A DNA stretch of 64,000 nt from Acinetobacter lwoffii (lineage in GTDB: Bacteria; Pseudomonadota; Gammaproteobacteria; Pseudomonadales; Moraxellaceae): positions 1,674,001 to 1,738,000 of the forward strand of contig NZ_CP118963.1 of the NCBI RefSeq assembly GCF_029024105.1, written 5' to 3'. The translations under genes and the position numbers were made by a program. The notes beneath the pieces are model-generated. The model was not told the origin of the DNA, made no database searches, and was given only the letters and a program-made list of their open reading frames with translations. Below, piece by piece: positions 24,275 to 31,224 of the stretch (position 1 is its first letter; every line of letters starts with the position of its first letter).

Positions 24275-24955
24275 ATGTACCAATCTGTATCAGACCGAAT
24301 TCAACAACGCATGGCGGAGCTTGACCTTTCACAAGCAGATTTAATGCGGTCAACTGGTGCTGCCCGAGGAACGGTTTCCGGCTGGGTCAATGGTAGTAAC
24401 AACCCTAGTGCAAAACATATTGAGGCCTTATCTAAAGCCTTGAAGACAACATCTCACTGGCTTTTAACCGGTGAAATTTCTGGTTCTTTTCACACAGATC
24501 AAATATTGGAGACAGTGGTTGCTAATGACGAGATTCGTGATCACTTTGTTTGGATAGAGGTAGTTGAGGCGAATTTTTCATGTGGTGAGGGCGAATCTAT
24601 TGAATTTCACTTTGATGCTATAAACGGAAAAATTCCCTTCCCACCTTCTTTTTTAAAAGATAAAAATGTCACAGAACAAACCATGAAAATTATAAAAGCC
24701 AAAGGTGACAGCATGGCCGACTTTATTAAAGATGGTGATTTGGTGGGTATCAATCTATCTCAAACAAATATTATTGATGGTGAAATTTATGCTGTTTATC
24801 TTGCTGGAGAAGGAATGATTAAACAGATATTTAAAGAAGCTGATGGTTCTTTGATTCTCCATAGTCTTAATGAAAAGTATCGAGATAAAGTAGTCACAGA
24901 AGAAAATGGCAAAAATTTCAAAGTAATGGGACGTCAAATTTGGCGTGCAGGTTAA
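24275..24955 (+). CDS. CI-like repressor (XRE HTH + S24 autopeptidase)
   Basis: 226 aa. Residues ~8-65 are an XRE helix-turn-helix (LDLSQADLMRSTGAARGTVS). The C-terminal half is a LexA/CI S24 domain: catalytic Ser146 in AKGDSMAD and Lys183 in GEGMIKQIF. The cleavage site is probably Cys103-Gly104 (FSCGEG), as in P22 C2, rather than the usual Ala-Gly. It should bind the operators on both sides, hold lysogeny, and be cut after RecA activation. It heads an operon with three further genes. Confidence 0.92.
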   Translation: MYQSVSDRIQQRMAELDLSQADLMRSTGAARGTVSGWVNGSNNPSAKHIEALSKALKTTSHWLLTGEISGSFHTDQILETVVANDEIRDHFVWIEVVEANFSCGEGESIEFHFDAINGKIPFPPSFLKDKNVTEQTMKIIKAKGDSMADFIKDGDLVGINLSQTNIIDGEIYAVYLAGEGMIKQIFKEADGSLILHSLNEKYRDKVVTEENGKNFKVMGRQIWRAG

Positions 24956-24976
24956 TTCAGCCAATAAGGAAATAAA

Positions 24977-25192
24977 ATGGACAATACAAAACTACCCATC
25001 AATCAGATTATTACCAGAATAAATGATGCTGCTGCCAATGATGAGGCAATGGCTCTTACTTCTGAAGAAGTAAAAATTCTTTCAAAAGGGATTGGTGACA
25101 AATTCTTTATCCCTGTATACACCAATGAACAAATTGTTCAGTTGGTAAAAGAAGGGAAACTGGGGCAGAAAATAGTTAATACCAAGGATTAA
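24977..25192 (+). CDS. Small protein, first of a paralogous pair in the repressor operon
   Basis: 71 aa, starting 21 bases after the repressor with AAGGAAATAA before the ATG. It is clearly related to the next protein: INQIITRINDAA... with SEEVKIL, then IGDKFFIPV and a final helix. No domain known to me. Because it is co-transcribed with the repressor it should be made in the lysogen. Confidence 0.65.
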   Translation: MDNTKLPINQIITRINDAAANDEAMALTSEEVKILSKGIGDKFFIPVYTNEQIVQLVKEGKLGQKIVNTKD

Positions 25193-25194
25193 AT

Positions 25195-25383
25195 ATGTCT
25201 ACAGTCCAATTAATGAATCAAATCATTGAAAAGTTGAATAGAGCGGCTGATCTCAATCAAGAGCTTACTCTTTCAAAAGAAGAAGTTATTGAATTGCGTG
25301 AAGAGCTTGGTGACAGTGTATATATACCTGTCCTAAGCATGGAGGAAATGGCTCAATTTAGCAAAGATCAGAAAACCAAATAG
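25195..25383 (+). CDS. Small protein, second of the paralogous pair
   Basis: 62 aa, two bases after the first copy. Shared pattern with it: MNQIIEKLNRAA, then LSKEEVIELREELGDSVYIPV. Both are predicted helical with a short strand (FIPV/YIPV). Tandem duplication with divergence suggests two subunits of a complex or selection for variation. Function unknown. Confidence 0.65.
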   Translation: MSTVQLMNQIIEKLNRAADLNQELTLSKEEVIELREELGDSVYIPVLSMEEMAQFSKDQKTK

Positions 25384-25453
25384 ATAGTACAAATAAATAT
25401 CATTGAGAAGCCATGAACCCGACATGGCCATTTTGGATCGGGGGGAGAATAAA

Positions 25454-25873
25454 GTGGGTGGATTTATTATTGGTGCCATAGTTGTACTTGCTCTATGGGC
25501 CTTTATCTCCATGAGGTCAAAAGCAAAATCTCACGAAGCATTTAATGCATTGGATGAAGCAGAAAATTGGTTTGCTAAGGAAGGTATTAATTCTTCGTCT
25601 GTAACTTTTAGCGCTTACAATGATCCTCGTTTATCAAAACATACAGGAGCTACTGTTCTAGTATGTATGGGTAAAAAAAGGAATGGTGAACGGGTTGGAT
25701 TTGCTCTTGAAATTATAAAAGGAGTTGGCGTTGTGGATAGCGCTCATATTCAACCTGAAGGTATAGCTTCACACCATGTTAAAGCTGCACATATAGCAAA
25801 GATGAATGGCAAGACCCTTATTGCTACACTACAGGAAATGGCTTTAAAACATAGATTAAACCACGTTAGATAG
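25454..25873 (+). CDS. Membrane-anchored hypothetical protein of the repressor operon
   Basis: 139 aa from GTG 25454, chosen for the very strong GGGGGAG six bases upstream; a TTG at 25403 or ATG at 25424 would add residues but lack a site. An N-terminal hydrophobic helix (GGFIIGAIVVLALWAFISMR) is followed by a soluble alpha/beta domain (FNALDEAENWF, VTFSAYNDPRLSKHTGA). Expected in the lysogen; a superinfection-exclusion role is possible but unproven. A 22-codon frame overlaps the start (25412-25480) and is not called. Confidence 0.6.
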   Translation: MGGFIIGAIVVLALWAFISMRSKAKSHEAFNALDEAENWFAKEGINSSSVTFSAYNDPRLSKHTGATVLVCMGKKRNGERVGFALEIIKGVGVVDSAHIQPEGIASHHVKAAHIAKMNGKTLIATLQEMALKHRLNHVR

Positions 25874-25900
25874 CCAAAATATAAAGATACAATAACAACC

Positions 25901-25929
25901 AACCCACCCTTAGCGGTGGGTTTTCTTTT
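25901..25929 (+). terminator. Rho-independent terminator of the repressor operon
   Basis: AACCCACC - CTTAGC - GGTGGGTT followed by TTCTTTTG. Confidence 0.85.
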
Positions 25930-25945
25930 GCCTTCAGAATACAAA

Positions 25946-26017
25946 GTTCAAATAATTGAATATTTTTTACATTATTTATTGAACATATTATTGACATTTT
26001 AGTTCAATTAATTGAAC
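25946..26017. promoter_or_regulatory. Second operator block (rightward early promoter)
   Basis: GTTCAAATAATTGAAT at 25946 and the perfect palindrome GTTCAATTAATTGAAC at 26002 match the operators at 24.2 kb; a weaker half site TTGAAC ends at 25984. The block lies 87 bases before the first gene of the rightward operon, like lambda OL opposite OR. Confidence 0.72.
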
Positions 26018-26103
26018 ATACACCACACAGCAAACAAAAAGCCCCAGCGTAGATGGCAACTACCTGGAGCGTGACCCACATACTACCTGTGAGTGAAATT
26101 ATT

Positions 26104-26355
26104 ATGAATAAAAACCCGATCCAAAGCAAGTTACCAGAGTTCGGCCAGTCAAGCATGACTTCTGAACGTTTGTTGCAACACCCTGCTCCAAAACCAAAGC
26201 AATCCATGATGAAAGAAGTCGCTTCAAATGTGGCTGCTTGGATGGTTGTGTTTTCGGTCTTTCTTGGTCTGGCAATTATGGTCCTTCATGCGGCAGACAA
26301 AGAAGCTGCGTATCAAGCCGAAGCAATCGCCAAAGCTGTTGGAGAAGCGAAATGA
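26104..26355 (+). CDS. Small membrane protein, first gene of rightward early operon
   Basis: 83 aa from ATG 26104 (MNKNPIQSKLPEFG). One membrane helix at ~46-66 (AAWMVVFSVFLGLAIMVLHA) and an Ala-rich cytoplasmic or periplasmic tail. First gene behind the operators, where lambda-like phages place host-takeover or antitermination genes. No family recognised. Confidence 0.6.
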   Translation: MNKNPIQSKLPEFGQSSMTSERLLQHPAPKPKQSMMKEVASNVAAWMVVFSVFLGLAIMVLHAADKEAAYQAEAIAKAVGEAK

Positions 26356-26738
26356 AATTTGCAGAACACATCGACAGCTTCCAGCAGGAAGATCCGAATT
26401 TTCTAACCTACCACTGTGAACGCTACCGTGTAGGTACAGATCACCCAGTGACTTATGTGCTTAAGCGCAAAAGCAGTGTAAATGCCCATAAAGCGGGAAA
26501 CATCGCAGGTTTTGAAGTTCATAAACAGGCAATTGACGGCAGCATGATGCTGATAGAACTGGTTGATCAAAAAGAATGGCTGATCAAGGCATTGAACCAG
26601 GCTAGACAACCAATCGTAAATGCGCAGTCACGTAAAAAACGTGAGATACGCAGCCATGCACATCAAGTGCGTGTGAACTCAGGTTTTTATAGCTCGGATG
26701 AATACCGTGACTGGTCACGTCGTTCACGCGCTCATTAA
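26352..26738 (+). CDS. Hypothetical phage protein
   Basis: 128 aa. Its ATG overlaps the stop of the preceding gene (ATGA). Basic C-terminus (SRKKREIRSHAHQVRV, DWSRRSRAH). No domain recognised; it precedes the Sak4-like ATPase. Confidence 0.6.
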   Translation: MKFAEHIDSFQQEDPNFLTYHCERYRVGTDHPVTYVLKRKSSVNAHKAGNIAGFEVHKQAIDGSMMLIELVDQKEWLIKALNQARQPIVNAQSRKKREIRSHAHQVRVNSGFYSSDEYRDWSRRSRAH

Positions 26739-26763
26739 TTTTTGGTTTTTTGAGGGAAAAATC

Positions 26764-27843
26764 ATGACAAACGTATTTTTTAAACCGGCTCAACGTAAAA
26801 ATGCAAAGTTACGCTTAGCTGTTTCTGGTCCTACTGGTGCAGGTAAAACCTATGGCGCTTTAATGCTGGCCAAAGGTATCGGTGGTCGTATTGCAGTTGC
26901 AGACACTGAAAACAGTAGTGCTGAACTGTATGAAGATATTGTTGCATTTGAACATGCAAATTTACAGCCGCCTTATACACCTGAAAAATTCATTGATGCA
27001 ATCAAGGCAGCTGAGGCAGCAGGTTTTGACACTTTAATCCTGGACAGCATTACACATGAGTGGTCGGGTGTCGGTGGCTGTCTGGAAATTGTAGATAAGT
27101 TGGGTAGCACAACATTCCGCGGTAACAGCTGGGGTGCCTGGAGCGAAGTAACTCCACGTCACCGTAAATTTATCGATGCAATGTTGCAGTCCAGCATCAA
27201 TATCATTGTGACCCTGCGCTCAAAAATGGAAACAGTTCAAACCAACAATGGCGGCAAGAAGAAAGTTGAAAAAGTGGGCATGAAGGCCGAACAGCGTGAA
27301 GGTATCGAATACGAGTTCACCACAGTTCTGGATCTTACCCATGAAAACTTAGCCATTGCCACTAAAGACCGGACACGTTTATTCATTGAACCAAGACCCC
27401 TGACTGAGGCGGATGGTATCGCACTAAAACGGTGGCTGAATTCTGGTTCTGCTGATGCATGTATCGACGGTAATCAGTTTTTAGAACTTCAATATCTCAT
27501 GCAACAGGCAGGCATTGATATTGAGAAGTACTGCGCCAAACGTGGATTGAACAGTCTGCATGACGTTCAGCAACAAAAATTTGAAGAAACCTGTGAAGGT
27601 ATCCGGGGAATCATTGCCCAGAAGTCTAGTCAAGCCGCTGCACAACAGCAAAGCACACAAGGCACACCTATAGATGACTTGAAAAGTCGTTTCAATGAGG
27701 CACTGAAAACATTACCTCAGGTTGAAGACATTCATGTTTTAAGTGGTGCTCTAGAAACTTTCCGAAACTCTGAATTTTATCCAACGATCCTAAAAACATG
27801 TAAAGCACGTGCGGATCAACTGGGCTACGAATTCACTGGCTGA
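26764..27843 (+). CDS. Sak4-like phage recombinase ATPase
   Basis: 359 aa from ATG 26764 with GAGGG before it. Walker A GPTGAGKT at residues 22-29, then AVADTENSSAELY, and Walker B-like TLILDSITHEW. The single compact RecA-like core (residues ~15-225) fits the phage AAA ATPase/Sak4 family (PF13479), which works with a single-strand-binding protein in homologous recombination. The C-terminal ~130 residues are helical with a Gln/Ala linker. No SSB is recognised beside it, although small neighbours could substitute. Confidence 0.82.
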   Translation: MTNVFFKPAQRKNAKLRLAVSGPTGAGKTYGALMLAKGIGGRIAVADTENSSAELYEDIVAFEHANLQPPYTPEKFIDAIKAAEAAGFDTLILDSITHEWSGVGGCLEIVDKLGSTTFRGNSWGAWSEVTPRHRKFIDAMLQSSINIIVTLRSKMETVQTNNGGKKKVEKVGMKAEQREGIEYEFTTVLDLTHENLAIATKDRTRLFIEPRPLTEADGIALKRWLNSGSADACIDGNQFLELQYLMQQAGIDIEKYCAKRGLNSLHDVQQQKFEETCEGIRGIIAQKSSQAAAQQQSTQGTPIDDLKSRFNEALKTLPQVEDIHVLSGALETFRNSEFYPTILKTCKARADQLGYEFTG

Positions 27844-27852
27844 GAACAAACA

Positions 27853-28185
27853 ATGCAAGACGTACAAATTGAACAAAAAGGTATGACCTACTTCAATCAT
27901 TTACCAGATCCCACCAAGCCGGTGGGGTCGATTGACCTGACCATGAGAAAGGCATTCTTTGCATTCTTACTCAATGATCAGTACCGCATTTTAAGCGTCT
28001 GTAAAAAGAAAAATATGGTGACTCTGGTACACCCTACCCGTGGCCAAGTCACGATCACTTCTTCAGAGCACCTCAATGCGGAAGGGAAAAAGCGTTACCA
28101 GGTATTTTTTAAAGTTTATTTCAAACAAGGCTCGGCCTTTATCAAAAAATTGAATTCACAGATTCGCGTCATTCAAACGTCTTAA
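27853..28185 (+). CDS. Hypothetical phage protein
   Basis: 110 aa, nine bases after the Sak4-like gene. Predicted beta-rich with a basic surface (SVCKKKNMVTLVHPTRGQVT, KRYQVFFKVYFKQG). Size and position next to the recombinase would suit a nucleic-acid-binding partner, but I see no signature. Confidence 0.55.
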   Translation: MQDVQIEQKGMTYFNHLPDPTKPVGSIDLTMRKAFFAFLLNDQYRILSVCKKKNMVTLVHPTRGQVTITSSEHLNAEGKKRYQVFFKVYFKQGSAFIKKLNSQIRVIQTS

Positions 28186-28198
28186 GGGGAAATACAGC

Positions 28199-28423
28199 AT
28201 GGTTGAGAAAAATTTATTGACGATCAGCAAGGAAGAACTTGAGCACATCGTTGAAATCAGTAAAGGGGATGCATTCCGCGCTGCAGTTGAACAACTGGAA
28301 GTACATTTGCTGCAAATAGCAATTGTTAAGTGCCGGGGGAATCAAACGCTTACAGCAGAGACTCTAGGTTTGAACCGGGGAACACTGCGTAAAAAATTAA
28401 AACATCACGGCATGATGCACTAA
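28199..28423 (+). CDS. Fis-type helix-turn-helix protein
   Basis: 74 aa with AAGGGGAAA before the start. The C-terminal part (residues ~52-72, GNQTLTAETLGLNRGTLRKK) is a clear Fis/HTH_8 motif; the N-terminal half is helical and probably dimerises. Acts as a DNA-binding regulator or architectural protein; target unknown. Confidence 0.75.
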   Translation: MVEKNLLTISKEELEHIVEISKGDAFRAAVEQLEVHLLQIAIVKCRGNQTLTAETLGLNRGTLRKKLKHHGMMH

Positions 28424-28446
28424 TTTTACTATTCGGGACTTTGCTC

Positions 28447-29343
28447 ATGACAAATATTAAAGATCTTAACAGCTTAAAAATGGATAAAAACCTAGGCAAG
28501 GTGGTCGACACATTGGCCAATGATCCGTTTGGTTTATCAGCTGCGCAAATTGCGAACAATTCTAAGATGTCGCTGAAAACAGTTAAAAACTGCCTTGCTG
28601 TGTTGTTGCAAGAGGAAAAAATTCACCTGGATGAGTTAGGTGTCTATCACACCACACAGACAACCGATCAAGTACATGCTGAGCCAGTAGTTCAAAAAGA
28701 AAATCTATTGGTGGTGAGTGCAAAGACTGGTGCTGTTCAGGAAGTAGTTAAAGACCAGACCAAAATTAATGACCCTACTCCTCCAGCACCTCAGGTCGTT
28801 GGTGTAGAAGGCTTCGATGCCAAAATCACACCTACCAATTTGCTTAACATTATTCCAGGAACACCTTTCAAGATAGAACAACCTCTACCTGAAACTCCTC
28901 AAGATGAAAGCAAACCTATTCGTGCACGGATTATTGAGTGTATTAAATCAGCAAGTCACGGTGCCAAGCCTGCAACAGTCGCTACTGCCTTAGGTCTTAC
29001 TGCCCGTCAGGTGCGTAATTCTTGTTATTCACTTGAAAACCTTGGCTGCTTACGCTCAGAAAATTCAGGTGATGAACGTACATTTTTCTATGTAAAAGAT
29101 ATCCCTCGTGTACGTGCTGAACCCCGCATGAGTAAAGTCTCTACTTCTAAAAAGGAAAAAAATGCCAAGTCTCCATTCGATAACTGGGTCGAGCATCGTG
29201 TGGTTGAAACTAAAACCGTAAAGCTTACCGAAAACCAGCTGGAACAAGTGCTGAAGCATGTATTCAAAATGGACAATGTCACCTTCCTGACTCCACTGCC
29301 AGATCCATATGTGGTGGAACTCAAAATGGAGGTGGTTCGTTGA
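28447..29343 (+). CDS. Phage protein with two winged-helix domains
   Basis: 298 aa from ATG 28447. A first winged helix lies at ~15-65 (LANDPFGLSAAQIANNSKMS, then LKTVKNCLAVLLQEEKIHLD) and a second at ~155-215 (RARIIECIKSASHGAKPATV, then TALGLTARQVRNSCYSLENL). A Pro/Glu-rich linker joins them and the C-terminus is a separate small domain. Tandem DNA-reading heads suggest a transcription or replication regulator. Not assigned to a family. Confidence 0.65.
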   Translation: MTNIKDLNSLKMDKNLGKVVDTLANDPFGLSAAQIANNSKMSLKTVKNCLAVLLQEEKIHLDELGVYHTTQTTDQVHAEPVVQKENLLVVSAKTGAVQEVVKDQTKINDPTPPAPQVVGVEGFDAKITPTNLLNIIPGTPFKIEQPLPETPQDESKPIRARIIECIKSASHGAKPATVATALGLTARQVRNSCYSLENLGCLRSENSGDERTFFYVKDIPRVRAEPRMSKVSTSKKEKNAKSPFDNWVEHRVVETKTVKLTENQLEQVLKHVFKMDNVTFLTPLPDPYVVELKMEVVR

Positions 29344-29570
29344 AGCACGGGACAATCTCTACATATACAAACCACGGGTGTCGCTGCGATGAATGTCGTG
29401 CAGCGAACACTAACTGGAAGAAGTTGTATGAATGCGGACTGGTTGAAAGAAGACAACGTAAACACGGCACGATGAGCATGTATAACACTGGCTGCCGGTG
29501 CCCTCAATGTATATCAGCATGCCGCGCTTATGCCCGTGCTCGGTATCAAAAATTAAAACAGGTAGCGTGA
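29340..29570 (+). CDS. Tandem CRC zinc-motif protein
   Basis: 76 aa from TTG 29340; GGAGG is eight bases upstream and the start overlaps the previous stop (TTGA). It consists of two copies of the motif KHGT-x-S-x-Y...GCRCxxC: KHGTISTYTNHGCRCDEC and KHGTMSMYNTGCRCPQC. Similar HGT...CRC-x2-C modules are common in phage small proteins and probably bind zinc and DNA. Function unknown. Confidence 0.65.
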   Translation: MKHGTISTYTNHGCRCDECRAANTNWKKLYECGLVERRQRKHGTMSMYNTGCRCPQCISACRAYARARYQKLKQVA

Positions 29571-29815
29571 TGGAAATTAAGAGAGAGCGGTGTGTAAATA
29601 CTGGCAACTGGATCCAGATGTGTGATGTCTTAAGCGAAGTCACTCGCAATGAATATGGTGATATCCAAGCACAGCGCATGAGCCACCGTGAAATAAATTC
29701 AGCCAGACTTCAAATTGTTGCAGGTCGGTTTAAGAAGAACCGTGTGGTTTTGAATCACTGCCCTTTCTGTGGTGTTGATATTCACACTGAGCATAAGGAG
29801 CCAGCCAATGACTGA
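29570..29815 (+). CDS. Small zinc-finger-like phage protein
   Basis: 81 aa. ATG shares a base with the previous stop (TGATG). The C-terminal HCPFCGVDIHTEH holds CxxC plus two His, a possible zinc site. Start residues MEIKRERCVNTGNW contain a further Cys. No family recognised. Confidence 0.6.
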   Translation: MEIKRERCVNTGNWIQMCDVLSEVTRNEYGDIQAQRMSHREINSARLQIVAGRFKKNRVVLNHCPFCGVDIHTEHKEPAND

Positions 29816-30164
29816 AGTTCAAAAATCTATGCACTGGCTACTTAATGCGAATACAGGCATGTCGAGTAAGTGTCTGATGGCAACACTGCTTAATAATGGT
29901 CCAGTGGCGGGCAAAGCATGGGAAACCAATTTCCACCCACATGATCCGGCCGACTTTGAGCGCTGCGTAGGATTACTTAATGCAGTACCGGAATTTCGTG
30001 AACGTCTTGGCCAAATGAAAACAGTCTCTAAACATTGGGCTGTTCTGGTTGATCACTGGGATGAAATTGAGACTCTATTGAATGAAGAAGTTAAACAGCG
30101 TTTTGCCCCTAAAACTTACGATCTGATGAAGTCGTTATTTAAAAGTATTGAGGTGACTGAGTGA
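29808..30164 (+). CDS. Hypothetical phage protein
   Basis: 118 aa, overlapping the previous gene by 8 bases. The pattern SSKCLMATLLNNGPVAGKAW, then HPHDPADFERCVGLLNAVPE and HWAVLVDHWDEIETLL is one I associate with a widespread small phage protein of unknown function. No catalytic residues evident. Confidence 0.65.
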   Translation: MTEVQKSMHWLLNANTGMSSKCLMATLLNNGPVAGKAWETNFHPHDPADFERCVGLLNAVPEFRERLGQMKTVSKHWAVLVDHWDEIETLLNEEVKQRFAPKTYDLMKSLFKSIEVTE

Positions 30165-30316
30165 GCATTCAAATTGTTCAACCTACACCATACGATGATG
30201 CCCAATTTCTGTGGTGTACTACCTGGTGTGAGAAAAAAGGTTTAAATCCATATGATGCGGATCATTGGGCAGCTGCTAAAGCGGAATATCTAAAGACTCA
30301 AGGAGGACAACAGTGA
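30161..30316 (+). CDS. 51-residue phage protein
   Basis: Read directly: GTG 30161 to TGA 30316; it starts IQIVQPTPYDDAQFLWC after the first two residues and has CTTWCEKKG. The start overlaps the upstream stop as GTGA. No domain recognised. Context of coupled mini-genes supports translation. Confidence 0.55.
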   Translation: MSIQIVQPTPYDDAQFLWCTTWCEKKGLNPYDADHWAAAKAEYLKTQGGQQ

Positions 30317-30390
30317 CTGAATACTGTTTCATCTGTAAAAAGTTCACGGTTCATTGTGACGTGTTTTGTTCAATTTGTGGATTCAAGTGA
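30313..30390 (+). CDS. 25-residue Cys-rich zinc-knuckle mini-protein
   Basis: Read directly: GTG 30313 to TGA 30390, sequence YCFICKKFTVHCDVFCSICGF after VTE. Five Cys and one His in 25 residues can form a single zinc site. GGAGG lies six bases before the start, which overlaps the previous stop as GTGA. Very likely real; function unknown. Confidence 0.55.
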   Translation: MTEYCFICKKFTVHCDVFCSICGFK

Positions 30391-30396
30391 GGTGTT

Positions 30397-30663
30397 ATGA
30401 AAACTAATACTGAATATGAGTTGCTCCAGGCAATACATAGCGAGATGCAGGAACTTAGAAAAGCACTTAAGGCGAGTAGTGAACGCCGGATTGGTCGAAT
30501 TGAGTTTGCTAAATTGCTTAATATCGAACCTGAAACACTGGATTCCAGAATTCGAGACGGTCGCTACATGAAACCGCATAAGGATGGAAGAAAGAGTTTC
30601 TGGTTAAGTTCCTATGTTCAATCTGTCATTCTTGATATAGAGTTAAAAGATAAAGTCGCCTAG
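30397..30663 (+). CDS. Small helix-turn-helix protein, possible excisionase
   Basis: 88 aa with GAGGTGTT before ATG 30397. Residues ~30-65 form a helix-turn-helix with a wing (RIGRIEFAKLLNIEPETLDS, then RDGRYMKPHKDGRKSFW), similar in plan to AlpA/excisionase proteins. It is the last prophage gene before the chromosome, the usual place of xis. No integrase follows, so the role is uncertain. Confidence 0.55.
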   Translation: MKTNTEYELLQAIHSEMQELRKALKASSERRIGRIEFAKLLNIEPETLDSRIRDGRYMKPHKDGRKSFWLSSYVQSVILDIELKDKVA

Positions 30664-30681
30664 AGCGACTTTATCTTTTTT
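30648..30681 (+). terminator. Strong terminator at the prophage right end
   Basis: AGATAAAGTCGC (30648-30659) pairs perfectly with GCGACTTTATCT (30665-30676), followed by TTTTTAG. The stop codon of the last prophage gene lies in the loop. Confidence 0.88.
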
Positions 30682-30756
30682 AGGCGTTTCATTTTGTGAG
30701 TATCATTGTGAGTAACTCTTAGAACTAAGAGCAAAATATCAAGTTTTAAAACTTAA

Positions 30757-31224
30757 TTATTCATCCACAATATCGGCAAATTCTGCACCTAAAATTCGCG
30801 CTAAATCTTGCGGATTTAACCCGATATCCAGACCCCTTTTTCCACCACTTACATACATCTTTTCAAGCTGGCTTGCACTACTACAAATAACTGTTTTTAA
30901 ACGTTTCTTTTGTCCCAATGGGCTGATTCCACCCACCAGATATCCGGTTAATCGTTCTGCCTGTTTAGGATCTGCCATCTGCAATTTTTTACAACCGAAT
31001 GCAGCAGCTACTTTTTTAAGATTAAGCTGATGATGAACAGGTAATACTGCCACAAAATATTGCTTTTCATCCGTGACTAATAAAGTTTTAAAGACTTCTT
31101 CCACCGAAAGCCCCAATTTCTCAGCAGCTTCTAACCCGAAACTTTTGGCATTGGCATCATGTTCATATTCATGAATGCTGTATTCGATTTTATTGGCTTT
31201 TAATAGTTTGCATGCAGGTGTCAT
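30757..31224 (-). CDS. ybaK: Cys-tRNA(Pro) deacylase, YbaK/EbsC family
   Basis: 155 aa. Pattern of the YbaK editing domain: TPACKLLKANKIEYSIHEYE, VFKTLLV, FVAVLPVHHQLNLKKVA, YLVGGISPLGQKKRL and GGKRGLDIGL. It hydrolyses Cys mischarged on tRNA-Pro, in trans to prolyl-tRNA synthetase. First chromosomal gene after the prophage, facing it. Confidence 0.92.
   Translation of the reverse strand: MTPACKLLKANKIEYSIHEYEHDANAKSFGLEAAEKLGLSVEEVFKTLLVTDEKQYFVAVLPVHHQLNLKKVAAAFGCKKLQMADPKQAERLTGYLVGGISPLGQKKRLKTVICSSASQLEKMYVSGGKRGLDIGLNPQDLARILGAEFADIVDE

Larger units (their letters stand above)
1..30690. mobile_element. Prophage (right-hand part; left end outside the window)
   Basis: Contiguous phage modules are seen: tail/capsid/portal/terminase genes on the minus strand, a CI/Cro-type switch with operators near 24.2 and 26.0 kb, an O-like replication gene with iterons, a Sak4-like recombination ATPase, and many tiny overlapping genes. 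Chromosomal housekeeping genes begin with ybaK at 30757, so the right boundary lies between the terminator ending near 30681 and 30757; the exact attachment site is not visible. The left end, lysis genes and any integrase are not in this window. Genome type inferred: podovirus-like or otherwise short-tailed temperate phage (P22-like portal, N4-gp56-type capsid), but tail class is not proven here. Confidence 0.93.

Noticed and set aside
25412..25480. 22-codon frame (MNPTWPFWIGG...) before the membrane protein
   Set aside because: It overlaps the much better supported GTG start at 25454 and has only a weak site; left as an alternative, not called.
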